A stretch of DNA of 64,000 nucleotides from Candidatus Thorarchaeota archaeon (GCA_018238205.1 JABCTV010000002.1:1-64000), one strand, 5' to 3'. Shown: positions 53,735 to 63,134, counted from the stretch's first letter. Program-made: numbers and translations. The notes: generated by a model not told the origin, from the sequence alone.

Positions 53735-54610
53735 ATGAAGAAGAGCACTGCTGCACTTATTGCCATAATTGGCAGCTTGATTGTCTTTAGCATCAAGTTC
53801 ATTGCATTTTTCATCTCAAACTCAGTGGCCTTGTTATCAGATGCTCTTGAATCGATTGTTAATATTTTAGCATCAGGAATGATGTTCCTTTCAATCTATA
53901 TTTCAGAAAAACCTGCAGATGATACACACAATTATGGTCATCAAAAAGTTGAGGATATATCAAGTGCTTTTGAAGGAATTTTCATTATAGCTGCTGCAAT
54001 CCTCATTGTTAATGCCGCAGCCGGGAGGCTTTTTGTTCCAGTAGAGCTTCTTGAGGTAAATCTCGCTATTGCGATATCTGCGTTAGCTACGGGAATCAAT
54101 GCAGGGATATCCATATTGTTGACACGAACAGCAAAGGCAAGTGGATCTGCAGCATTGGAAGGTGATGCGAAACACCTGCTATCAGACGTAATATCGACAG
54201 TAGGTATATGGATTGGACTTGTTATTGTACAAGTAACTGGATGGCAGATTATGGATGCCTTACTTGCATTTGTTGTAGCCATTTTGATAGCACGGATGGG
54301 CATTGGATTGATACTACATTCACTACAACGTTTAATGGATCAATCTTGCGTAGAAGATGAAGCAGCAATACTTTCTGTTCTTGAGGAACATAAATCAAGC
54401 TATATTGAATTTCATGATCTGAAGACTCGCAGACAAGGTAATGTTGTGCTTGCTGAAATCCATCTAACAGTTCAAGACACAATGAGTGTTAGAATGGCTC
54501 ATGATATTATTGACCAAATTGAAGAAGCCCTGAAAAGAGAAGCTGATCATATCAGGTTAACAGTCCATATAGATCCCGAAACTGAACTCCAACCTTCAAC
54601 TAATGAATGA
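53735..54610 (+). CDS. Cation diffusion facilitator (CDF) transporter
   Basis: 291 residues. Six hydrophobic helices: HxxxD-type metal sites in SVALLSDALESIVN (helix 2) and DAKHLLSDVISTVG (helix 5), then a cytoplasmic C-terminal beta-alpha domain (YIEFHDLKTRRQGN..EIHLTV, AHDIIDQIEEALKR). This is the CDF metal/proton antiporter layout. Metal (Zn, Mn, Fe, Co) cannot be chosen by eye. Follows the dehydrogenase but with 103 bases between. Confidence 0.9.
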   Translation: MKKSTAALIAIIGSLIVFSIKFIAFFISNSVALLSDALESIVNILASGMMFLSIYISEKPADDTHNYGHQKVEDISSAFEGIFIIAAAILIVNAAAGRLFVPVELLEVNLAIAISALATGINAGISILLTRTAKASGSAALEGDAKHLLSDVISTVGIWIGLVIVQVTGWQIMDALLAFVVAILIARMGIGLILHSLQRLMDQSCVEDEAAILSVLEEHKSSYIEFHDLKTRRQGNVVLAEIHLTVQDTMSVRMAHDIIDQIEEALKREADHIRLTVHIDPETELQPSTNE

Positions 54611-54707
54611 AAGTCCATCGAAAACTACCACTTTATTAATAATTCAAAAATTATAGGAGTACTTCAATGATGTTACATAATCAGATGATATACAGGAGTA
54701 GTATATC

Positions 54708-56993
54708 ATGGCGCGGTCATCATACCTCAGTGAGTCCGAGAGTCAAGACTTTAAGGAGAGTATCAATCTTCGCAAGAGATGCAGTCAAGATTCGGGGGAC
54801 AATGATTTGACGATAGAGAGTCTCTCAGAGATACCTGGTATTGGAGAAAAAGTCAGGAAAGCATTGGTAGATCACTTCGGTTCTGAAGTTGTAGCCCTCA
54901 AAGTGATACAAGACTCACGAGTAGACCTTGTAGCTGCAGTTCCTGGAATTGGTTCTAGACAAGCTGTCAATCTTGTAAAGGGCGCCTTCGAGCAACAATT
55001 CGGTGTCAGTTCTAACATGATGCTACGTAGTAGCGATATTCGTAAAATCTACGAAACTGTGTTAGGAATAATGCAGGGTTATGCTAACACAACCTACGCA
55101 AAAGACAAATTATTCCTCTATTTTCCTCTACCTCCCGAGAAGATGGACATAATCATTGAACGTCAGAAGTATTTTGCTGATGCAGCTGTGATGGCTCACG
55201 GGCTAAGTTCCGACCAACGTGAAATATTGAAGAGATTACTAACTCAAGTTCGGGGGCTCTATAGAAGGGCTAAACCACGACGAATCGAGGGTCGTGTTAT
55301 AATCACCAACGATGACAAGGTCTTTGACAAATTAATTACTGAAGGTATTGACAAGTGGTGCCCGGTCTATGTGCTCTCTGACGGTGAGAGTGGAGTTGAC
55401 TATGCTCAAGGCTATGATCTCGTGCTCTTCATTTCGCCATTTGGTGCTTTTGATGAGTCCATGGATATGCTAGCTAATGTTGAGATGCTTGGTAAGGACT
55501 GGTCCTTTGAAGATCTTTTACCAGAACGTACTGTAAGTTTCTATGCTCGCAACTACCGTGTTATTGATGCATCATGTAAGTTAGCTGAGCTATTTAGTAG
55601 TCTACCAACCAATGATTCCATGACCGAATTCACATCAGGTCTTGATATAGAAGGTCTCAGCAAAGTAGGTTCGATTTTGAAGAATTTGGATGAGAACGGA
55701 AACCTAGCCCAAGGAATTGATTCTGATATTGATAGATACAGGAACGCAGTGAAAGTATTCCCAACAGCTATCGCCGAAACAGAATCATGGTTAAATGAAG
55801 AAATAACCACAAGAATTTCTAAGAGCCATATCACCCTTGGTGGTCAGCAAATAATCACAATACTTCAGTCTGCAGATATGGATGGTGCTGAAAGTAGTGC
55901 ACTAAGAAATATGCTGCCTGCAGAAATTGTTGAAACATTTACTTCTACTATTCAGGAAGCCGAAGACAAACTTGCTCAGATGCTTGGCCTCACTGCCCGA
56001 GAAGCAGACTGGGTGACAGGGATTATCAATGAGGAGATTTCACTTCCTGCCAAGCTTGTTACTACTCAAATTAATGACTTGGAGGATAAGCTAAGACGCC
56101 TCTTTGCAGACAAACAATTCAGCCTAATCAAAAAGATCGCCAATGATCTGGATCGTTTACGAAATGAAGTAATGAAAGCTGTTCAGACCCTTCTCGAATT
56201 CGACTTATTCCTCGCTGTTGGCCTATTTGCTCTTGATTACGAGCTTACAACACCTAAGATATCGATGGAATACACCGGCTTAGGTGTGCAGGGTGCCACC
56301 AATATGTTTCTCGCTGAGAGTTTCCTAAAAGGAAAGCATGGAAAAGTTCAACCAATTGATTACTGCATTGGAAAAACACCGTTCCAACCTGAAGGAACAA
56401 ATGGAGAGAACTGTGCTTTAATCTCTGGGGCTAATAGTGGTGGTAAGACAACCATAATTCAGACATTAGCTCAGGTTGTTACAATGGCACAATCTGGCTT
56501 CCCTGTACCTGCAAAGCAAGCTTACGTTCCAGTATTTGAGGAACTATACTTCTTCTATAAGAGTCGAGGGATGGTCAGTGCAGGAGCATTTGAAACAACG
56601 CTCAAACAGTTTGCAGAGATTGTTGTATCTGAAAAATCAAAGCTTGCGCTCTTTGATGAAATTGAAGCTATAACAGAACCCGGAAGCGCAGCTAATGTAA
56701 TCGCTGGTCTAATTGAAATACTTCAGAGCGACCCTCGAACATCAACTGTAATCTGTAGCCATCTAGCCAGGGAGATTCAAGAAGTGACAACAGTTCCTAT
56801 ACGGATTGATGGAATTGAGGCTCGTGGATTAGATGAGAATCTTGATCTGATTGTGGATAGAACACCCTGTTTTGGCAAGCTTGCCAGAAGCACTCCCGAA
56901 CTTATAGTTGAGAGGCTCTCAAAGCTAACCAAAGGTCCCAAGAAGGCTGTCTATGAAAAGATACTTGAGAACCTCAATAGAATAAGAGAGTGA
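54708..56993 (+). CDS. HhH-fused MutS-like ATPase
   Basis: 761 residues. The N-terminus carries two helix-hairpin-helix motifs (IPGIGEKVRKAL at 42-53 and VPGIGSRQAVNLV at 78-90), a DNA-binding module not usual in MutS1. A coiled-coil lever region follows (about 300-520), then the MutS-type ABC ATPase: Walker A SGANSGGKTTI near 572, signature-like region, Walker B LALFDEIEAITEPGS near 648 and the H-loop ICSHLA. No mismatch-sensing FxE domain I and no Smr nuclease tail. Resembles the archaeal MutS2-like clade. The phosphodiesterase gene follows with TGATG coupling. Confidence 0.8.
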   Translation: MARSSYLSESESQDFKESINLRKRCSQDSGDNDLTIESLSEIPGIGEKVRKALVDHFGSEVVALKVIQDSRVDLVAAVPGIGSRQAVNLVKGAFEQQFGVSSNMMLRSSDIRKIYETVLGIMQGYANTTYAKDKLFLYFPLPPEKMDIIIERQKYFADAAVMAHGLSSDQREILKRLLTQVRGLYRRAKPRRIEGRVIITNDDKVFDKLITEGIDKWCPVYVLSDGESGVDYAQGYDLVLFISPFGAFDESMDMLANVEMLGKDWSFEDLLPERTVSFYARNYRVIDASCKLAELFSSLPTNDSMTEFTSGLDIEGLSKVGSILKNLDENGNLAQGIDSDIDRYRNAVKVFPTAIAETESWLNEEITTRISKSHITLGGQQIITILQSADMDGAESSALRNMLPAEIVETFTSTIQEAEDKLAQMLGLTAREADWVTGIINEEISLPAKLVTTQINDLEDKLRRLFADKQFSLIKKIANDLDRLRNEVMKAVQTLLEFDLFLAVGLFALDYELTTPKISMEYTGLGVQGATNMFLAESFLKGKHGKVQPIDYCIGKTPFQPEGTNGENCALISGANSGGKTTIIQTLAQVVTMAQSGFPVPAKQAYVPVFEELYFFYKSRGMVSAGAFETTLKQFAEIVVSEKSKLALFDEIEAITEPGSAANVIAGLIEILQSDPRTSTVICSHLAREIQEVTTVPIRIDGIEARGLDENLDLIVDRTPCFGKLARSTPELIVERLSKLTKGPKKAVYEKILENLNRIRE

Positions 56994-57571
56994 TGACTCA
57001 CAGAGTATTGGTATTTGGTGATACACACATTCCATCCCGTAGGGATTCAATTCCAGAAGAGTTCTATAAACACATCAAAGAAAATGTGTATGATTTAGCT
57101 CTCATCACAGGCGACCTCATACGAGAATCTGACATGAGAGCTGCTTTGCCGCCTCTACCAAGAAGCTTCATTGTGGTTGGAAATATGGACTATGGCAGTT
57201 CATACAATTTTCATGAACAAGTACAACTTGATGATTTCAAACTCCTTCTTATACATGGAACTCAATTACGCCCTCGGGGAAGCATCGAGCAATTGGGGGA
57301 GATTCTACACCAAATCGGTGGAGATGTTGCAGTTCATGGTCATACCCACAAAGCTGCTATTGATTTGTACAAAGACAGGTTATTTCTCAATCCTGGAACG
57401 ATATCAGGAGCAACTGGAGGGTGGGGTGGTCGAGCCGATGCAAGTTTTATAGAACTTGAGGTTCAAAGTAGTGAGATGAAAGTCACACTCCACCAGACTG
57501 ACTGGCGAGTAGTCAAGATATCTGAGATACAGTTCTTGAAACAGGATGACGTAATTATTAGAAAGTCCTGA
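56993..57571 (+). CDS. YfcE/MJ0936-type metallophosphoesterase
   Basis: 192 residues from ATG 56993, which overlaps the MutS-like stop (TGATG); an earlier GTG at 56990 is possible. Calcineurin-like sites are GDTHIP (motif 1), TGDLI (2), GNMDYG (3), IHGT (4) and VHGHTHK (5), binding two metal ions. Family members hydrolyse phosphodiesters or phosphomonoesters; natural substrate unclear. Coupling to the HhH-MutS gene suggests a shared nucleic acid role. Confidence 0.85.
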   Translation: MTHRVLVFGDTHIPSRRDSIPEEFYKHIKENVYDLALITGDLIRESDMRAALPPLPRSFIVVGNMDYGSSYNFHEQVQLDDFKLLLIHGTQLRPRGSIEQLGEILHQIGGDVAVHGHTHKAAIDLYKDRLFLNPGTISGATGGWGGRADASFIELEVQSSEMKVTLHQTDWRVVKISEIQFLKQDDVIIRKS

Positions 57572-57583
57572 AAATTCGATTGT

Positions 57584-58189
57584 TCAATATGTTCCCCAAG
57601 GATCCGGACTGACCAGCCGTAGATAGATTTTCTTCAAAACATTAGAGCTCTCCAGTAATGCTGCTTGTAATGTGGTTTCTTTATCCACGTTAACTTTCTT
57701 TGATTTCAAACCAATAAGCCTCCCCAAAATCCCTTTGGATGAATCACCCTTCAGAGAAACTTTTACTGGAATTACGCCCATAACATCCTCCTCTGGGAAG
57801 ATGTCTCGAGTGAATTTTAAATCCTTGAAGAATAGAGCAAGTGTTTCCTTAACTGCAGTTTTCTCTTTCGTATTTGTTCGGAGTTCACTCACAATCTTAA
57901 GAGCACGTTTTCTCAGATGATCCGCAACAACAGATTGTACTTGCTCTGCTAGTGCTCGATCCATAGCACATGCAATTCCGATGTTTATCATGAGGATACG
58001 TATTCTGTCCAGCATTACTCCAACATCTGCACCCACGATAGATTTTCCTCTCATAGAAGCTAACCAATCCTCATAGGCTGCACTCACACTACGCAAGTCA
58101 TCCTCTTCAGAGAACTGATCCAACTCCTCTGGAGGAAGCAGTGTACACCAAACAGCCATTGAAACGTTGTCTATATCATTGGGTGCCAT
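57584..58189 (-). CDS. Hypothetical protein
   Basis: 201 residues, soluble, helix-rich. The N-terminal LLPPEELDQFSEEDDLRSV is acidic. Two regions (ILMINIGIACAMDRALAEQVQ and DLKFTRDIFPEEDV; the first cited only in part elsewhere) have no motif known to me. No cysteine cluster, signal or membrane helix. Convergent with the phosphodiesterase, 12 bases apart. Function and family are unassigned. Confidence 0.55.
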   Translation of the reverse strand: MAPNDIDNVSMAVWCTLLPPEELDQFSEEDDLRSVSAAYEDWLASMRGKSIVGADVGVMLDRIRILMINIGIACAMDRALAEQVQSVVADHLRKRALKIVSELRTNTKEKTAVKETLALFFKDLKFTRDIFPEEDVMGVIPVKVSLKGDSSKGILGRLIGLKSKKVNVDKETTLQAALLESSNVLKKIYLRLVSPDPWGTY

Positions 58190-58299
58190 GTTTACTTCTC
58201 GTTCTCATCTGTTTTCAGTATTGCTCGTCTGAGTATTGCTTGAGACACTCCTTTCTAATACTCATATGACTGATATTTACCTACAAATTGGTGAAAAAA

Positions 58300-58575
58300 A
58301 TGCCAAAATACAAAGTAAAGATTGAGGTCATAGATATCCTAAATGACGGTGAATGTTCAATGGGACAGAAGATTGGAGATGTCTTTGAGTATCCAGAAGA
58401 TCGTGGGAAGATGTGTCCAAGTTCGTTTTATGTTCTCTATCCTTGGATAATGGTTATACTCTCTGGAGGAAGCTTTGCTGAGGAAGGCGATGGAAGTGAT
58501 TTTATGACGACTGGTTGTCCTGATTACAAACATCAGGTTGTGTACAAGATATCGCGAACCGTTATTGAAGAATAA
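58300..58575 (+). CDS. TIGR04076-family small protein
   Basis: 91 residues from ATG 58300 (MPKYKVKIEVID), preferred over GTG 58288. Conserved points are GECSMGQKIGDVF, CPSSFYVLYPWI and a final CPDYKHQVVYKI, with three cysteines at fixed places. This matches the TIGR04076 family in archaea and anaerobic bacteria, function unknown, possibly metal- or redox-linked. Single gene. Confidence 0.75.
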   Translation: MPKYKVKIEVIDILNDGECSMGQKIGDVFEYPEDRGKMCPSSFYVLYPWIMVILSGGSFAEEGDGSDFMTTGCPDYKHQVVYKISRTVIEE

Positions 58576-58648
58576 TTCAGTCATGTAACAGCAAGTAGCT
58601 TTTTACTCATAATGCATTGCTAGACAAGGACCAGAGGCAATACTAACA

Positions 58649-59128
58649 ATGATGAAAAATCCCCATAAACCGCGAAAAATATTGAGAATCGTTTGTATTC
58701 TGTTTGTAGCTGTTGGTCTTATTTCCGCTCTTCCTATGAATGTCATGGGACAGGATACTTTGTCATTCTCATTGGATCGTAACGTGGGGATGGGTTTTGG
58801 TAGTTACATAAGTGGCACATTCAGCCTGCATGGAACAGGACCTGATACAATTCAGAATATTTCTGTTTATTTCAATGAGGTTGAGGTTCATTTCGTCACT
58901 GTAAATACCTTTAGCTGGCAGTTCAATACTGGAAATTATGAGAGCGGCGCTACGAATATTACACTCATGGGAATTGATGAATTTGGTACCCCACATTTTG
59001 CTAGTCGGACGGTTGTATTCATTGGTGACGCACTGAACAATATAATCTACATTGGAATTTTTGCTCTTGTAGGCGTTCTCTGTCTTGCCAAGTATGGACC
59101 CCAACTTATGCGTCTAAGAAAGAAGTAA
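58649..59128 (+). CDS. Exported, C-terminally anchored hypothetical protein
   Basis: 159 residues: basic N-terminus, signal helix (about 12-32), a beta-sandwich-like middle with three NxS/T sequons (NISV, NITL), and a C-terminal helix (about 130-150) followed by RLRKK. So the bulk faces outside with a cytosolic basic tail. No family recognised. Followed by another membrane protein on the same strand, perhaps a surface pair. Candidate N-glycoprotein for AglB. Confidence 0.55.
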   Translation: MMKNPHKPRKILRIVCILFVAVGLISALPMNVMGQDTLSFSLDRNVGMGFGSYISGTFSLHGTGPDTIQNISVYFNEVEVHFVTVNTFSWQFNTGNYESGATNITLMGIDEFGTPHFASRTVVFIGDALNNIIYIGIFALVGVLCLAKYGPQLMRLRKK

Positions 59129-59201
59129 CAAAACGGTATTGTCCTTATGCACACATCAAAGTTAATGTGCAGATGGTGCACTTGTATATGTGGGATAAAT
59201 C

Positions 59202-60302
59202 GTGGCGAGAGGTAAGAATAAATCTGGAACCACATCTCATGCATTGTTACTACTTTGCGGTGTACTCGTAATCTCCTTCTATTTTCTCATGCCCAGTTTT
59301 CACTTCAGTGGAAACCCTATGATGGTAACTAATGACCACTCATTCACACTCTCTGAGGATTCGCCAACATATACATACAGAATCTCAGCTCCCATGATTG
59401 GCATATCATCTCTCCAAACCAATGACTCCCCAGTAAATATAGTTGTACGAGATCAGAATCAAGTAATTTTCAATGCGACAAATATCAAAGTCATCTCTGA
59501 CTATTACATCGAAATCCCAAGATCTGGACTAGAGTATAACTGGTGGATAGAAATCGTTCGACAAGATACTGATGTTTCCGTTGATATTACTACACATTTT
59601 TGGGCCAGCGTGGTACCCATTGTGATGCCCTTGGCACCACCAATTTGGGCTATTCCACTTGGAATCGGATTAGTAATCTATGCAATCTATTTGATGTTCA
59701 ATACGTACCTTGGTATTACTTCTGACAAAATGAAAGGTGCAAAATTTCTAGTAGTAGTCCTACTACTGCTTCTTGGCTCTTTATTCTGCTATCCCCTAAC
59801 AAAAGGTGCAATTGATGGAGATTTCATACCTGTAAGTACGCTCACATCTCTTCCAGATGAAACCTATCAGTTTACACTGAATGGAACTCATCCCAATTCA
59901 TCGATTGATCTCTCTCTCTTGTATCCTGAAGAGGTTTCATCAGTATCCTTCAATATACACTCGATGATTTCCAGTGAGTACCCCCTTCAACTATCGATTA
60001 TTGTTGACAATACCTACAATCTTACTCTGGAAGAAGAGTCCAATACCGGTGATTGGTTGATTATAATACCAACTAACTCCAATTCAACTTCTATAGTTAG
60101 TTTTGAAAGAATTGATACAGATCTAGATATCGAGATTAGCGTTGAAACTGAATATAGAATTCTAGTTCTCAGACAAAACATCGCAATACCTGCAATATTA
60201 GGAATTCTGGGTGTTAATGCTATCGTTATTGGAATCTATTTTGCGACCAGAATCGACAGGTATTTAGCTGATGAACTCGCCAATTTGGGCAATCTGGTGT
60301 AG
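59202..60302 (+). CDS. Multi-pass exported hypothetical protein
   Basis: 366 residues starting with GTG (ARGKNKSGTTSHA). Hydrophobic helix near 11-33, a beta-rich extracellular stretch to about 140 with NATN and NDS-type sequons, two helices near 145-170 and 185-205, a second extracellular stretch, and a final helix near 325-350. No catalytic signature. Neighbours on both sides also carry exported domains. Function unknown. Confidence 0.55.
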   Translation: MARGKNKSGTTSHALLLLCGVLVISFYFLMPSFHFSGNPMMVTNDHSFTLSEDSPTYTYRISAPMIGISSLQTNDSPVNIVVRDQNQVIFNATNIKVISDYYIEIPRSGLEYNWWIEIVRQDTDVSVDITTHFWASVVPIVMPLAPPIWAIPLGIGLVIYAIYLMFNTYLGITSDKMKGAKFLVVVLLLLLGSLFCYPLTKGAIDGDFIPVSTLTSLPDETYQFTLNGTHPNSSIDLSLLYPEEVSSVSFNIHSMISSEYPLQLSIIVDNTYNLTLEEESNTGDWLIIIPTNSNSTSIVSFERIDTDLDIEISVETEYRILVLRQNIAIPAILGILGVNAIVIGIYFATRIDRYLADELANLGNLV

Positions 60303-60441
60303 GTTAGCAATCTCTCCCAATCACCAATAATAACCATCCAATCTTCATTCAATGCAATCTCAACTACCCATTTTCTACTATTACAATCCAGAACATCGGA
60401 GGTATAATCTGGATGTTAGAGTGGTAATTGTGGTTTCATGA

Positions 60442-61443
60442 TTACCAACCAGACATCTCAATCCGGACAATGTTGTCGAGAAAGAAACCTCCAGCAGTGA
60501 CAAGTTTGAGAGGCCATTCTGGAGAAACTAACAGCATCTCGTCTGTCCACCCTGCAAGAATTATGTTGTTATTAAAGGCCATTTCATAAGATGTGAAATT
60601 GAGATGAGATCCTGTACCAGACCAAACGGTGACAGTATAGTTTGTCGATACGAGACTATTATTGAAACTGTAATGGATGTCTTCTCCGCCGTCCATTGAT
60701 GAGATAATTGTCCAGAGAGCCACACCAGCATAGAGGACATCATTCAGTGTGATGTTTTTCCTGTGATGAGGACATGAACCTAGGGAATAGTAGACATCAT
60801 GTGTCATATTCAATGAGATGACTCCCTTCAGCTCCAAATCCCATGGTGCAGTTTCATCAATCACCGAAATCTCTTGGACAAATTTAGGCCAGCTATGTCC
60901 AGCAGATAGGTAATCACCATCTGGAAATAATACCAATCGCAGAGGACCACCGGTTTCATTAGTTAGTTGTTCTCCATTCTGCATATAACCTAAGACCATT
61001 GTGAAGTTTCGAGGACCAATCGGTTCACCAGTGGATATGTTGTATGCCTCAAAGGAACCCTGCATCTCTCCCATCGTGAAGTATGTAATATAACCATCAC
61101 TGCTTAAAATCTGTAGACTGTAATTTACAGGTAGATTGTCAGTTAAGGATAGTAGATGCACAAGTGGAATACCAGTCCAGTTTGAAGGCTCCACAATGAC
61201 GGAAGGATTAGTTCCTGTCTTTACAAATCCTGTATAACCAGTGATGCTCAGTAGGTTAGTCAAATCATCTATTGTGTAATTGGTGGAGGAATCGCGCACA
61301 TTGACTGTGAGAACGGTAACGAGTTCACTTTGGTTTTGTGGCTGTAAAATGAAGACAACTGTGAGAGAAGCAATGATTACTATCACAATAGCAGTAACTG
61401 CAAGAACTGTTCTTCGATTAAGATTGTTAGCCATATTCATCAC
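60442..61443 (-). CDS. Exported protein with molybdopterin-oxidoreductase-like fold
   Basis: 333 residues. N-terminal anchor (about 12-34), then an extracellular body with many NxS/T sequons (NWTG, NETG, NMTH, NFTS). A central block including YITYFTMGEMQGSFEAYN and PLRLVLFPDGDYLSAGHSWPKFVQEISV-type text (only parts cited) resembles the SUOX/YedY molybdopterin-binding fold. The cofactor-ligating cysteine expected in active enzymes is not evident, so it may be an inactive binding version. Assignment is tentative. Confidence 0.45.
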   Translation of the reverse strand: MMNMANNLNRRTVLAVTAIVIVIIASLTVVFILQPQNQSELVTVLTVNVRDSSTNYTIDDLTNLLSITGYTGFVKTGTNPSVIVEPSNWTGIPLVHLLSLTDNLPVNYSLQILSSDGYITYFTMGEMQGSFEAYNISTGEPIGPRNFTMVLGYMQNGEQLTNETGGPLRLVLFPDGDYLSAGHSWPKFVQEISVIDETAPWDLELKGVISLNMTHDVYYSLGSCPHHRKNITLNDVLYAGVALWTIISSMDGGEDIHYSFNNSLVSTNYTVTVWSGTGSHLNFTSYEMAFNNNIILAGWTDEMLLVSPEWPLKLVTAGGFFLDNIVRIEMSGW

Positions 61444-61531
61444 CGATATGTTTCATTGTACATTTCGGTCGGATTAAAATATCTTCGGGTGTTAATCAAT
61501 TATAGGAAAAAGAAAAATTAACTATAGTGAA

Positions 61532-61699
61532 TGGCGCCACCGGTAGGGCTTGAACCTACGACCAACAACTATCTGGCTCTCAGCTACCTACTGAGAGGTA
61601 ACAGGCTTAAGCGGCATGACGCAATGCGCGTCTAAAAGCTGTCGCTTTAGGTGCGAAGTCCCCAAAGGAACATCACGCTACCAACTGAGCCACGGTGGC
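61532..61699 (-). tRNA. tRNA-Asn(GTT) with three introns and encoded CCA
   Basis: On the minus strand: acceptor GCCACCG/CGGTGGC, D-arm GCTC...GAGC, anticodon stem ACAGC/GTTGT with loop CTGTTAA (anticodon GTT, plus-strand 61600-61602), variable TGGTC, T-stem GTAGG/CCTAC, discriminator G, CCA. Introns of 31 nt at 22/23 (plus-strand 61647-61677), 33 nt at 29/30 (61607-61639) and 28 nt at 37/38 (61571-61598) must be removed; then exactly 76 nt remain. The 37/38 intron has a 7-bp CTCTCAG/CTGAGAG hairpin and the 29/30 intron a GACGC/GCGTC hairpin. Junctions may shift by 1-2 nt. Confidence 0.85.
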
Positions 61700-61726
61700 T
61701 TATTATCGGTTTCGCCCGAGATTACA

Positions 61727-61739
61727 ATATTAACGTTGC
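61727..61739 (-). promoter_or_regulatory. tRNA promoter element shared with the CAT tRNA
   Basis: GCAACGTTAATAT (minus strand), 28 bases upstream of tRNA-Asn. The same 13 bases occur upstream of the tRNA at 63386. Probably BRE/TATA. Confidence 0.5.
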
Positions 61740-61782
61740 TGTTTGTAGTAATAATCATGGGATTTGGGAGCGTACATCTGAT

Positions 61783-62097
61783 ATGAAAGAAGTAGATCTT
61801 AATGCAATCATTCTTGATTTCCTTCATTCTGAAACTGGGTGGGGAAATCCATTACGTCCTAATTGTGAGTTTGAGGATTTGACACTAGGTGAGATAGAAA
61901 GACTTCACGATGATAAAATCAGAGTTATGTTCAGATATCTTTTCGATGAAGATGGTTTCTCTCAATATGACAAAACACATGTTCTTGATGGTGAGGTAAC
62001 TATCGAAGTTTCAGGCGAAATAAACGTGTTTGTTCTCAAGGAAATTCACACAGGTATAGCTGTAAATATTTCACCATATAGACCACAAAGTCCTTGA
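61783..62097 (+). CDS. Hypothetical protein
   Basis: 104 residues from ATG 61783 (MKEVDLNAIILDFLHSETG); the longer frame from 61651 runs through tRNA-Asn and is rejected. Acidic alpha/beta protein with DDKIRVMFRYLFDEDGFSQYD and a beta-rich end. No motif recognised. Precedes a small membrane protein on the same strand by 37 bases. Confidence 0.5.
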   Translation: MKEVDLNAIILDFLHSETGWGNPLRPNCEFEDLTLGEIERLHDDKIRVMFRYLFDEDGFSQYDKTHVLDGEVTIEVSGEINVFVLKEIHTGIAVNISPYRPQSP

Positions 62098-62134
62098 GAA
62101 CTCTAACTCTTGATTATTGGGACGTGAATTTACC

Positions 62135-62332
62135 ATGAGTTCATTCTGGGATGATCTTCCAAGAGGTGCATCAATCTGCTTGATTGTGTTTGTTGGTGCG
62201 GTCATTATCCTAACTGGCTTAATTTTACAGAGATTCCTTCCTGGAGCTGCAAGTATTGCATTCTTTTTCATGGTAGTCTTGTTTGCTGTTTTCATCTGTA
62301 TTTATGGTATCAAACGAGGAGCGCTTAGCTAA
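62135..62332 (+). CDS. Two-helix membrane microprotein
   Basis: 65 residues from ATG 62135 (MSSFWDDLPRGAS). Two hydrophobic helices (about 14-33 and 38-58) and a short basic tail KRGALS. Converges with the ZIP gene, one base between stops. Function unknown; could be a small transporter partner. Confidence 0.5.
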   Translation: MSSFWDDLPRGASICLIVFVGAVIILTGLILQRFLPGAASIAFFFMVVLFAVFICIYGIKRGALS

Positions 62333-62333
62333 T

Positions 62334-63134
62334 CTATCCCGCTCCAAACAAGAATGAAAATACATTATCAAGGATCATCATGATGAAGAAACCAATCATC
62401 AACCCCCACGTCGCGAGTCGTTCATTGCCACCAGAATGACTCTCCGGAACCATCTCATCCCCAACAACGAATATCATTGCTCCTGCGGCGAAAGCTAGTC
62501 CATAGGGAAGAAGTCCTACTGCAAAAGTTACTACAGAAACTCCAATCAATCCGCCAATTGGTTCTACAAGACCTGTCAGTGTTGCCAGTCCTACTGCATA
62601 TTTTCTTGAGTAACCTTCTCTTACCAATGGTGCTGCAACTGCAAGTCCCTCTGGTATATTCTGTAATCCAATTGCTACAGCCACAGACATTCCAGTCATA
62701 ATATCCCCCCCACCAAACGACACACCCACTGCAAGCCCCTCTGGAAAGTTGTGTATCGTTATCGCAATGACAAGAAGCCATACTCTGCCTAAGTCTGATG
62801 AAGGACCTTCAGCCCCCTTCTGAAAGTGTTCATGTGGCAAGTATTTGTCAGTCATATGAACAAACAAAGCTCCTAGCAAGAACCCTGCTCCTACTATTGT
62901 AAATACTCCAGTCCAGCCCGCATCAACTACAGCCTGTTCTTGAAAAGCAGGGACAAGCAGACTAAATGCTGAGGCTGCCAACATTACTCCTGCAGCAAAA
63001 CCAAGCATCAGATCTAATGATCTTCTACTGAAATCTTTCTTCAAAAGGATTGGTAGAGCGCCTAAACCTGTTGCTAGGCCAGCCAAGAGACTTGCCAGAA
63101 GTCCCATTGAGATTGGATCTGAAAAGAGCTGCAT
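62334..63134 (-). CDS. ZIP-family (GufA-like) metal transporter
   Basis: 266 residues with about eight helices. ZIP metal-site helices are HNFPEGLAVGVSFGG (helix 4) and QNIPEGLAVAAPLV (helix 5), both HNxPEG-type. A long loop with HVEMTDKYLPHEHFQKG-like histidines (MTDKYLPHEHFQ) lies between helices 3 and 4. Moves Zn, Mn or Fe into the cytosol. The CDF gene at 53735 works the other way, but no regulation link is seen. Confidence 0.9.
   Translation of the reverse strand: MQLFSDPISMGLLASLLAGLATGLGALPILLKKDFSRRSLDLMLGFAAGVMLAASAFSLLVPAFQEQAVVDAGWTGVFTIVGAGFLLGALFVHMTDKYLPHEHFQKGAEGPSSDLGRVWLLVIAITIHNFPEGLAVGVSFGGGDIMTGMSVAVAIGLQNIPEGLAVAAPLVREGYSRKYAVGLATLTGLVEPIGGLIGVSVVTFAVGLLPYGLAFAAGAMIFVVGDEMVPESHSGGNERLATWGLMIGFFIMMILDNVFSFLFGAG

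Noticed and set aside
61651..61782. Longer N-terminus for the hypothetical protein at 61783
   Set aside because: It would be encoded by the tRNA-Asn gene on the other strand.
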